Below are positions 15,379 to 21,203 of a stretch of DNA of 21,203 nucleotides, in pieces. Source of the DNA: Phycisphaerales bacterium (lineage in GTDB: Bacteria > Planctomycetota > Phycisphaerae > Phycisphaerales > UBA1924); NCBI GenBank assembly GCA_029212425.1, contig JARGNC010000025.1:1-21203 (forward strand), written 5' to 3'. Position 1 is the stretch's first letter. The number at the start of each line of letters is the position of its first letter. Made by a program: the position numbers and the translations under genes. The notes beneath the pieces are model-generated. The model worked only from the letters and a program-made list of their open reading frames with translations, searched no databases and had not been told where the DNA came from.

Positions 15379-15402
15379 GCCTCCAACATACACATCGGAG
15401 GC
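15379..15402 (-). promoter_or_regulatory. Hairpin that buries the ribosome binding site of the small membrane protein
   Basis: In the minus-strand mRNA, GCCUCC (15402-15397) can pair fully with GGAGGC (15384-15379) over a 12-base loop. The second arm contains the GGAGG Shine-Dalgarno sequence used by the ATG at 15371. The pairing would block ribosome entry unless opened by translation of the upstream gene, heat or a factor. The six-pair stem is short, so the effect may be modest. Confidence 0.4.
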
Positions 15403-15449
15403 CCGCACGCGCCGCTTCGGCACAACTCAAATTTGATTCAATCCCAACC

Positions 15450-15995
15450 TCAGTCCAACTGCACAACCGTCACACGCCCCGTAAACGCCGCAACATCAAT
15501 ACGGAACCGAGAGCTCGGCCCCTCTATCTGAACCGATCCACCATCCGAAAGCGTTGCAGAACTCGGACTCGCAATCGGCGCTCCCATCTCATCAAAGATA
15601 ATCGCCGTACCACCATTCAAACTGATATCACGCAAGAACGATCCGCCAAACCGAGGATCATCAAGCGTCACCCGATACCGCTGATCAGGCCCCTTCGCTT
15701 CAAAGATCGCATCCGCATCTGGGTCAATCGCACCCGCAGGCACACGAGTCAGCGTGTACATATTCGCATCCTCATCAAACACGACAGCACGCTCCTCCTG
15801 ATACGCGAGCGCATCCATCTGCGCAAAGGTAATATCCGCGACCACAGACCGAACCGCACCCTGGATACGAAGCACACCCGCGGACCCCATCGATGGAATT
15901 ACAAGCGCTGCCGAAATCCCGAGGATCGAGATCACAATCAACAACTCAATCAGCGTGTACCCACGCGAAGCTGCCTTGATACCGGATGCACTCAT
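15450..15995 (-). CDS. GspH/FimT-type pseudopilin
   Basis: A 181-residue prepilin-like protein. A basic leader ends at Gly12, and the prepilin peptidase site RG-YTLIE is followed by the N-terminal hydrophobic helix LLIVISILGISAALVIP, with the conserved Glu at mature position 5 (Glu17). The C-terminal half is a beta-rich globular domain with NGGTAIIFDEMGAPI, the pattern of GspH/FimT proteins, which are minor pseudopilins at the tip of the pseudopilus. GGGAG lies about seven bases before the ATG at 15993-15995. It starts 24 bases after pseudopilin 2, so the two are clearly one transcription unit. Confidence 0.87.
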   Translation of the reverse strand: MSASGIKAASRGYTLIELLIVISILGISAALVIPSMGSAGVLRIQGAVRSVVADITFAQMDALAYQEERAVVFDEDANMYTLTRVPAGAIDPDADAIFEAKGPDQRYRVTLDDPRFGGSFLRDISLNGGTAIIFDEMGAPIASPSSATLSDGGSVQIEGPSSRFRIDVAAFTGRVTVVQLD

Positions 15996-16019
15996 GCTGT
16001 TCTCCCTGTTGCCGCGTCT

Positions 16020-16445
16020 TTAAGGGCGCGGGAGCGGCTCATCATTTCCATCAAACCCACCCGCCCAGACTTCACCGGTCGTGCTGTTATACACCCAACC
16101 ATGATCAGTCTGAAATGCTGTGTCAGGACCAGTCCCGATCACGATCACGCGAGAGTTCGATCCACCAACATAGTTATTCACCGGTGCCTCCCGCAGATAC
16201 GCAGGAGTCACGATCTCGCCCCATGTCCCATCCCCAGCAACAACCGTAGGCAATGTGTTGTCGTTCGAAACCATGAACACTTCTACCGCACGACGCACCT
16301 TATTGAGCTCAGTGCTCGCCGTCGCAATCGACGCGTCCTGGGTCGCCCCCCCCATCAACGGCACCACAATCGCAGCAAGAATCCCGAGAATCACAACGAC
16401 AATCAGAATCTCAACCAGCGTGAATCCCCTCGATACCTGACTCAT
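16020..16445 (-). CDS. GspG-like pseudopilin (second copy)
   Basis: A 141-residue prepilin-type protein with a very short leader (MSQVSRG), cleavage site G-FTLVE with Glu12 at mature position 5, and the hydrophobic helix ILIVVVILGILAAIVVPL. The globular part has TPAYLREAPVNNYVGG and the GWVYNSTTGEVWAGG end that GspG-like proteins share. The frame is open up to 16526, but the leader and prepilin site fix the ATG at 16443-16445; AAGGG lies about 10 bases upstream. Its N-terminal helix is nearly identical to that of pseudopilin 1, pointing to duplication. It lies 110 bases behind that gene, with a stable hairpin in the gap. Confidence 0.88.
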   Translation of the reverse strand: MSQVSRGFTLVEILIVVVILGILAAIVVPLMGGATQDASIATASTELNKVRRAVEVFMVSNDNTLPTVVAGDGTWGEIVTPAYLREAPVNNYVGGSNSRVIVIGTGPDTAFQTDHGWVYNSTTGEVWAGGFDGNDEPLPRP

Positions 16446-16502
16446 GTTCAGCAGCCCTTCGTAGATCCCGCGAAGCGGAAAAGTGAAACCCGTCAATACG
16501 AA

Positions 16503-16524
16503 GTAGGCCCCTCTCGGAGCCCAC
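16503..16524 (-). other. Stable intercistronic hairpin between the two pseudopilin genes
   Basis: On the minus strand a nine-pair stem (arms 16524-16516 and 16511-16503, with two G-U pairs in RNA) closes a GAGA tetraloop of the GNRA type. No T run follows, so it is more likely an mRNA processing or 3'-end protection element than a terminator. It could let the upstream pseudopilin be made in larger amounts than the downstream one. Confidence 0.5.
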
Positions 16525-16555
16525 ATCGCGAAAGTTCGTAAGTCAAACCAACGAC

Positions 16556-16987
16556 TTAGTCGGTGTAACCTGCACCAGCAGCGCGGATCAAACCGGTCGT
16601 TGCGTTGTAGATCCAGCCAGTCGCGGTGCTCGCGTCAGCTTCGGTATCAGCTGCAGCAGCGGTGGTCGCGGTCATCGCGGTCACGCCCGAGCCACCACCG
16701 AATGGGTTGACAGGGATGTCCTTGATGTAGTTGCCGTCGATCATCACAGCCCAGTCATCGTCGAGCTGAGCAACAGTTGGGTAGGTACCGCTGTTCTGTG
16801 CTGCATAGAGCTCAAGCTGGTTCTGAAGTGTTGAACCCTGCGTCTCGACATTGCCCTGACGAGCGTCGTTCGCAGCATTCGTAAACTGTGGAACCACGAT
16901 CGCGGCAAGAATACCGAGAATCACGACCACGATGAGGATTTCGACCAGGGTGAAGCCCTTGGCCACGGTGTTGCGCATTGCTTGCAT
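16556..16987 (-). CDS. GspG-like major pseudopilin (first copy)
   Basis: A 143-residue prepilin-type protein. The leader ends at Gly11, the cleavage site is KG-FTLVE with Glu16 at mature position 5, and the helix is ILIVVVILGILAAIVVPQF. The globular part has SGTYPTVAQL, YIKDIPVNPFGGG and GWIYNATTGLIRAAG, the order expected for a GspG-type major pseudopilin. A Thr/Ala-rich loop lies between the last two. The frame is open upstream to 17086, but AAGGAG nine bases before the ATG at 16985-16987 and the short leader fix the start. It is the first gene of the pseudopilin-secretin operon, behind a long leader region with two hairpins. Confidence 0.9.
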   Translation of the reverse strand: MQAMRNTVAKGFTLVEILIVVVILGILAAIVVPQFTNAANDARQGNVETQGSTLQNQLELYAAQNSGTYPTVAQLDDDWAVMIDGNYIKDIPVNPFGGGSGVTAMTATTAAAADTEADASTATGWIYNATTGLIRAAGAGYTD

Positions 16988-17344
16988 AGTGAGTACTCCT
17001 TCGTACAGTGTTCGATGCCGTTGGTCAACCCGACGGGCTTGGTTGCTTATCCGGTGGGCCAGCCGTTGTCCATCCTCCGCGGACAACCGACCGTGTACCT
17101 GTCACCCACCAGCGGCACGCGCCGCTCCGGGTTGACTCAAGCGTGACAAACAACTCATCGGAAGAACACCCACCACTGTTGATTCTCAGAACAATCCATA
17201 CCCACCCACAGCACACCTGTACCATCCATTCCGGTCATGACGGCAAACACCCCTCAATTCCAACAATCTCGGACCGTCAAGAATCCTGCGCAGAACCAAT
17301 CGCGGACCTTCATCAACCCCACCTAAACATCAATCATGTCCAAT
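16988..17344 (-). promoter_or_regulatory. Leader and control region of the pseudopilin operon
   Basis: No gene is visible in this stretch between the upstream terminator and the first pseudopilin. It must hold the operon's promoter, but I find no convincing sigma-70 or sigma-54 box pair. Two perfect hairpins lie in it: GTTGTCC/GGACAAC at 17065-17087 with a purine-rich GGAGGA in the loop, and AGCGGC/GCCGCT at 17111-17126 with a four-base loop. Part of the second element (17115-17142) is repeated at 15405-15432 upstream of the small membrane protein gene. Confidence 0.45.
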
Positions 17345-17368
17345 AAAAAACGGACCCCGAAGAGCCCG
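17345..17368 (-). terminator. Terminator of the HEAT-repeat gene
   Basis: On the minus strand a seven-pair stem (CGGGCTC / GGGTCCG, two of the pairs G-U) closes a TTCG tetraloop, the very stable C(UUCG)G arrangement, and is followed by six T. It lies 42 bases after the HEAT-repeat protein's stop codon and separates that gene from the pseudopilin operon. Confidence 0.88.
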
Positions 17369-17410
17369 CTGATAGTCAGTCCAAATGTCTGATCAAGATT
17401 ACGAACCGGA

Positions 17411-19618
17411 TCAGTTCCCGCTGCCGTTATCGATGATCAAACCAAGCAGATCAGCGTTCTGGATCTCAAGAGCACCCATCGCACCAACCGCAGTGGTGGC
17501 AAGATCATCATCCGCATCACCCGCAAACGCGATCAACGCACGAATTTGACGAGCATCGAGATGGTTCCCGAACCGTTTGCCCGAATCCCCGACCATCGCA
17601 ATCAGTTCAAGCTGCTGCGTGCCGCTCGCATCCATCGCACGATCCATGATCGCTGCCTGCGCCGCAGGACGATCCACGTACGAGAGGATCTGGGCAACAT
17701 CAAGCATCGTCAGTCCATCAACATCCTCCAGCACATCAATCAGGATCGTCGATGCATCCAAGACATTGAGCACCCGGTTATTCGAGATCGCAAGATCACG
17801 AAGCACATCAATCGAGCGAGCAGCGTATTCCGCTGCCTCGGATTCATCGATCGGACCGCCGGAAGCAGCCATCAACAGTTGCTCAACAGAAGATTCAACA
17901 TTCGCGCTGGAAATCTCAACTCGACGCACCGCAACAGTCTGATCACGAAGGTACTGACGACGCAAAGGCTCGACATCATCCGTCAACATCAGCGCGAGCA
18001 CCGGAGAGACACTCATCTTTGTATCCGTCCGTGCCGTTTCGATTGTCAGCAATGTATCGTCATACCCAAGCGAGGTCACAATCAGGTCAACCGAAGGCGT
18101 CTGCGCAATCGAAGCGTCCAAGCCGTCCAGCCCACCATCTGATGGAGGAAGCACAGTGAACCCTTGATTCTCAAGAATCCCGCGATATTGGTCATACGAC
18201 TCACGATCCGAACCAGTCAGCACAACCGCGAAGCGAGCCGATGCATCACGGACCGCACTCGCGAGAAGCGGGATCACCCGCTCAGCGCCGCTAAATGTCT
18301 CTTGTGGTTTCGCATTGCCCAGAGCAAGCGCCGCCTCGAACTGAACTCGACGGTTCTGGTACCCAAGCGATTCAAGCAATGGGTACCGACCATCAATCGG
18401 CTGCCCCCAAAGCGAGCGAGGACCCGCGGTCTGCGACAACGCATCAATCGCGCTGCGGACCAAAGGCGTATCCCGCGTGTCAATCCCGCGACGCAGCACC
18501 AACTGTGTAATGTCTGGTCCAGCAGCAATCCCGAAGTACTCCGCATCACGACGATCAGCGCTGTACAACGGATTCACATACCCAGCAGGGGAATCAAACT
18601 CACGAGAGTAGTTCGCAGAAATCCACAACGCGAGCGTCTCAGGAGCATCCGCATTGATCGTCAACGCTTTTTCTGCGTTCCGCATCGACATTGCTTCGTG
18701 GAAAACCTCGGTCACCACAGGAGTCATCACCAATCCGAGCCCAGGATTAAAGTCCCAAACAATCTGGTACTCCTCACCAGGGAAGCTGGTCAACTCAGCT
18801 GGTTCCGTGTAGTACGAATCCGCCATCAGTGCGTAGAGCCCTGCAACATCCGAGCTCGGATTTCCACCCAATCGTGAGATCGAGCGACCGCACGCCTTGC
18901 GGACACCGTCATTGTCAGTATTCTGGTACAGATCAACAAGCACAGGAAGACTGGTCCGGTACGGGATCAATCCCAACACCTCACACACCGCTTCCTGGCG
19001 CGTCGCATCAAGCCCAGGCAGTGCCGCGACCAACGGAGCGATTGTCTGCCGTCCCATATCCACGAGCAAACGCTGCACCTGCGCCTTCAGCGCGAGGTTG
19101 TCCTTCTGCAGGTACGCATCAAGCAGCTGAGGCATCGCATACTCACCAGCCGCGATCAAACGCTGACGACCAAGCTGACGAGCACGCAATCCACCAGTCA
19201 ACAGATCAATGTTCCGTGCGATCTCTTCAGGGTTCCGAGCACGAGCAAGCTTGCCCGATCGGTACGCCTTATCAAGCTGAGCAGAGATCGGCTCAAGCAC
19301 AGGCACCCGCATCCCCGCCGCGACCGCTTCTTCAAAGCGACCAAGCTCACGAGAACTATCCACAAGATCAACAAACTCTTCTGGAGTCAGTCCAGCATCA
19401 AGCAACTGTCGACCAAGATCAGCCGCGACATCAAACCGCGCGATCTTGACAAAGTGAATGAAATCACGAAGCAGCGTTTGTTCCGCATCGCGGTCGTTTG
19501 CAGGTTGTACGGCTGTCATCCCAATCGCAGTTGTCGCGGTCCCTGTAAGGGCACCAGCACACGCCAGCAGGAGAAAGGCACTTGAAAGACGGGTGATATT
19601 CCGGGTCGTTTGACGCAC
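17411..19618 (-). CDS. Exported HEAT-repeat protein with a degenerate receiver-like domain
   Basis: A 735-residue protein with a signal peptide (LSSAFLLLACAGALTG). HEAT-like helical repeats lie at about 157-252 (MPQLLDAYLQKDN, TIAPLVAAL, SLPVLVDLYQ) and again at 417-457 (RRVQFEAALALGNAKP...VIPLLASAVRD). Residues 461-585 show the alternating beta/alpha order of a response-regulator receiver (FAVVLTGSD, VDLIVTSLG, PVLALMLTD), but lack the acidic pair, the phosphoacceptor Asp and the Lys. The last 150 residues are helical. The frame is open to 19687, but AGAGGAG six bases before the GTG at 19616-19618 and the signal peptide fix the start. It has its own promoter and terminator and lies next to the pseudopilin operon. 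The function is unknown; scaffolding in the periplasm is a guess. Confidence 0.82.
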   Translation of the reverse strand: MRQTTRNITRLSSAFLLLACAGALTGTATTAIGMTAVQPANDRDAEQTLLRDFIHFVKIARFDVAADLGRQLLDAGLTPEEFVDLVDSSRELGRFEEAVAAGMRVPVLEPISAQLDKAYRSGKLARARNPEEIARNIDLLTGGLRARQLGRQRLIAAGEYAMPQLLDAYLQKDNLALKAQVQRLLVDMGRQTIAPLVAALPGLDATRQEAVCEVLGLIPYRTSLPVLVDLYQNTDNDGVRKACGRSISRLGGNPSSDVAGLYALMADSYYTEPAELTSFPGEEYQIVWDFNPGLGLVMTPVVTEVFHEAMSMRNAEKALTINADAPETLALWISANYSREFDSPAGYVNPLYSADRRDAEYFGIAAGPDITQLVLRRGIDTRDTPLVRSAIDALSQTAGPRSLWGQPIDGRYPLLESLGYQNRRVQFEAALALGNAKPQETFSGAERVIPLLASAVRDASARFAVVLTGSDRESYDQYRGILENQGFTVLPPSDGGLDGLDASIAQTPSVDLIVTSLGYDDTLLTIETARTDTKMSVSPVLALMLTDDVEPLRRQYLRDQTVAVRRVEISSANVESSVEQLLMAASGGPIDESEAAEYAARSIDVLRDLAISNNRVLNVLDASTILIDVLEDVDGLTMLDVAQILSYVDRPAAQAAIMDRAMDASGTQQLELIAMVGDSGKRFGNHLDARQIRALIAFAGDADDDLATTAVGAMGALEIQNADLLGLIIDNGSGN

Positions 19619-19970
19619 GACGGACTCCTCTTGGGATCTGATCCACAACTTCTCGATAACAAGCGAGACAATCTCGCGTGAGGGCATCGTATACGGATAG
19701 CCCCGCTCATGTGTTGCCCGCTTCTCAAACAGCCAACATCGCCGAGGGCTACTGTATCGGACTCACACCAGAAGTTCAATAACCACCCCAAACGACCCCA
19801 CAGCCCCATATCCACCCCCACACCCACCCAGAACGCGAGTCTGGATAATCCAAACATCCGGAATTCACCTATACACCATGAAGCCCACCCCCGTTTGGGC
19901 CGATGTTTCCTCAGACACGGCATAAATGGATTGTGCCGGTCCACTTCTGTGTATCCCCGAGGTGATGAAG
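19619..19970. other. Divergent intergenic region between the HEAT gene and the HTH-receiver gene
   Basis: The HEAT-gene side holds the promoter at 19751-19779 and a leader of about 125 bases. That leader has a perfect hairpin GCGAGA/TCTCGC (19663-19677, three-base loop) about 45 bases before the start codon. The other side holds the upstream signals of the HTH-receiver gene, where I see no convincing -35/-10 pair. A 15-codon frame at 19878-19925 starts inside it (see findings). The stretch 19785-19840 is C/A-rich and shows nothing else. Confidence 0.5.
19751..19779 (-). promoter_or_regulatory. Sigma-70-type promoter for the HEAT-repeat gene
   Basis: On the minus strand TTGAAC (19774-19779) and TACAGT (19751-19756) are separated by exactly 17 bases. 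Each hexamer matches four of six consensus positions. The predicted transcript has a leader of about 125 bases. Confidence 0.55.
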
Positions 19971-20549
19971 ATGCCAATCGAGAAAGATGTTCTCACGACC
20001 GGTGAGGTCGCCAAAATCTGTAATGTTGCCCCAAGAACCGTCTCCAAATGGTTCGATTCAGGTCAACTCAAAGGATACAGAATCCCCGGCTCTAAAGACC
20101 GACGGATCCCAGTACCCGAACTCTACCGCTTCATGAAAGCCCACCATATCCCAATGGAAGGCATCTCCACAGGCACCACACGAGTCCTCATCGTCGATAC
20201 CGACCAAGAAGTCTCCGATGTCCTCAACACCGTCCTCACAGAACAAACCAACTACGACACCCAAGTAGCCAATACCGCATTCTCCGCAGGCCTCGCATGC
20301 GAACGCTTCCGCCCACATGTCGTCCTCATCGATGTCCATGTCTCGGATGCAGAACCACGCGAACTCGCCTCCATGATCCGATCAAGCGAATCCATGCAGA
20401 TGACCAAACTCATCGCGATGTCAGGAAAGCTCACCGACGGCCAAGCCCAAGGACTCAGAGCCGCTGGTTTCGACTCATTCCTCAAAAAACCATTCCAGGT
20501 CCGAGCAATGATCGAAGCCATCGAACACGCAACCAACCTTGCCGCCTGA
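19971..20549 (+). CDS. Response regulator with N-terminal excisionase-type HTH and C-terminal receiver
   Basis: A 192-residue regulator. Residues 6-60 form an excisionase/MerR-like winged helix (VLTTGEVAKICNVAPRTVSKWFDSG, then the RIPGSKDRRIP wing). Residues 70-188 form a receiver domain with Asp76 and Asp78 (the acidic pair is DTD rather than DD), phosphoacceptor Asp121 in VVLIDVHV, Ser151 in AMSGK and Lys172 in LKKPF, so it should accept phosphate. The DNA-binding domain lies before the receiver, opposite to most response regulators. No sensor kinase is adjacent. The ATG at 19971 has GAGG eight bases upstream; the ATG two codons earlier is too close to it. A strong terminator lies 68 bases downstream. 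Targets are unknown; the divergent HEAT gene is a natural candidate. Confidence 0.88.
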   Translation: MPIEKDVLTTGEVAKICNVAPRTVSKWFDSGQLKGYRIPGSKDRRIPVPELYRFMKAHHIPMEGISTGTTRVLIVDTDQEVSDVLNTVLTEQTNYDTQVANTAFSAGLACERFRPHVVLIDVHVSDAEPRELASMIRSSESMQMTKLIAMSGKLTDGQAQGLRAAGFDSFLKKPFQVRAMIEAIEHATNLAA

Positions 20550-20617
20550 TCACAACCAAAACCAATCTGTACTCAATCAGTTTCAAACACTGATTTGAAT
20601 CAGCATCGACCACCACC

Positions 20618-20660
20618 AACGCCGTGAACGCAAGGACGCATTCACGGCGTTGTCCTTTTT
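20618..20660 (+). terminator. Rho-independent terminator of the HTH-receiver gene
   Basis: An 11-pair perfect stem (AACGCCGTGAA / TTCACGGCGTT) with a 12-base loop is followed by GTCC and five T. The loop contains AAGGAC, which is complementary to the GTCCTT just behind the stem, so a loop-tail pseudoknot is possible. Confidence 0.82.
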
Positions 20661-20701
20661 ACCCCTTTCAACCCTCTTTAGAACCATTCTCATCAACCGC
20701 C

Positions 20702-20707
20702 TACAAT
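20702..20707 (+). promoter_or_regulatory. Possible -10 element for the Dps gene
   Basis: TACAAT lies 39 bases before the ATG and behind the terminator of the previous gene, where a separate promoter is expected. A TTAGAA 18 bases upstream could be a poor -35. No operator-like palindrome for an iron or peroxide regulator is seen. Confidence 0.35.
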
Positions 20708-20746
20708 TCAAAAGCAGGAACACTCTCTGAACCAAAGGCGGCATCA

Positions 20747-21202
20747 ATGAACTTCCCAGACGACCTCAACCCACAAAAACAAGCACAGATCCTCCAGCCA
20801 TGCGTCCGCGCAACCATCGACCTTGCACTCAACCTCAAACAACTCCACTGGAATGTCCAAGGCCCAAACTTCAAACCCGTCCACGAGTTCCTTGATGAAA
20901 TCATCGAACACGCCCGAAGCGCCTCAGACGAACTCGCCGAACGCATCGTCACGCTCGGACACCCCGCCGTAGGACAACGCGTCTCCCTCGGAGACGCGAC
21001 CGTCCCCACCGCTGAGGACACCTTCGTCGACGACACCAACACCCTCCACCACACCCACACGATGCTCGAAAGCGCGATCCTCACCCTCCGCAAAGCACAA
21101 CAAAGCCTTGCCGACATCGATCCAGTCTCCGAAGACCTCGTCATCAGCATCCTCGCTGACCTCGAAAAAGACCACTGGATGGTCCGCTCCCACCTCAAAT
21201 AA
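20747..21202 (+). CDS. dps: Dps-type ferritin-like DNA-binding protein
   Basis: A 151-residue ferritin-fold protein of the Dps/MrgA family, complete with one base left before the window edge. The inter-subunit ferroxidase site is seen in LHWNVQGPNFKPVHEFLDEI (His31 and His43 by family alignment) and SDELAERIVTLG (Asp and Glu ligands). These proteins form 12-subunit shells that oxidise and store iron and protect DNA from peroxide. The lysine-rich N-terminal tail of E. coli Dps is absent, so direct DNA binding is uncertain. The ATG at 20747 has only a weak AAAGG upstream; the earlier in-frame start at 20624 lies inside the terminator and is not used. Confidence 0.92.
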   Translation: MNFPDDLNPQKQAQILQPCVRATIDLALNLKQLHWNVQGPNFKPVHEFLDEIIEHARSASDELAERIVTLGHPAVGQRVSLGDATVPTAEDTFVDDTNTLHHTHTMLESAILTLRKAQQSLADIDPVSEDLVISILADLEKDHWMVRSHLK

Positions 21203-21203
21203 A

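Noticed and set aside
15351..16541. A 396-codon open frame on the plus strand over the pseudopilin genes
   Set aside because: It is antisense to genes with clear prepilin signatures and is a basic low-information sequence produced by their codon use.
17041..17062. A possible sigma-54-type promoter before the first pseudopilin
   Set aside because: TGGCCC is present on the minus strand, but the required TTGC at the fixed spacing is missing.
1..21203. tRNA, rRNA, CRISPR arrays, transposases, prophage genes
   Set aside because: I looked through the gaps and repeats on both strands and found no cloverleaf, repeat-spacer pattern, transposase motif or integrase.

Overview
The window reads as chromosomal DNA from a Gram-negative-type bacterium, most likely a planctomycete of the Phycisphaerae group. 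This is inference from gene content, with no database search. The signs are paired membrane-bound SpoIIE/PP2C phosphatases, a pseudopilin-secretin cluster next to an exported HEAT-repeat protein, a regulator with an excisionase-type HTH placed before its receiver domain, a detached rpsL-rpsG pair, and frequent TTG/GTG starts. Coding density is high on both strands. I see no insertion sequence, phage gene, CRISPR array or tRNA.

Left part (1-5314): a membrane protein cut by the edge and a cupin (minus strand), a metallo-beta-lactamase-fold hydrolase (plus), a DinB-like metalloprotein and a ThiF/MoeB-type adenylyltransferase (minus), a GNAT acetyltransferase (plus), the ribosomal pair rpsL-rpsG (minus, with a good promoter and a strong terminator, and no fusA/tuf after it), and a MazG-like nucleotide pyrophosphohydrolase (plus).

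Middle part (5338-10813): a minus-strand group holding a PduO-type cobalamin adenosyltransferase and two paralogous six-helix membrane PP2C phosphatases, then recJ on the plus strand. The terminator of the next minus-strand operon lies inside the end of recJ.

Right part (10695-19779, minus strand): a secretion- or pilus-like cluster. Transcription runs from an exported HEAT protein with a degenerate receiver-like domain and its own promoter and terminator, then pseudopilin 1, pseudopilin 2, a GspH/FimT-type pseudopilin, a small single-pass membrane protein, a GspD/PilQ-family secretin, a short acidic ORF and a TPR lipoprotein. No assembly ATPase or platform protein is present, so the machine must be completed elsewhere. 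The secretin ends in a long acidic Glu/Ser/Phe-rich tail. The same reading frame continues past two close stop codons in an AT-rich patch into a further 162 open codons of similar composition, so the secretin may once have been about 170 residues longer.

Right edge (19971-21202, plus): an HTH-receiver response regulator with a strong terminator, then a complete Dps-type ferritin-like protein.
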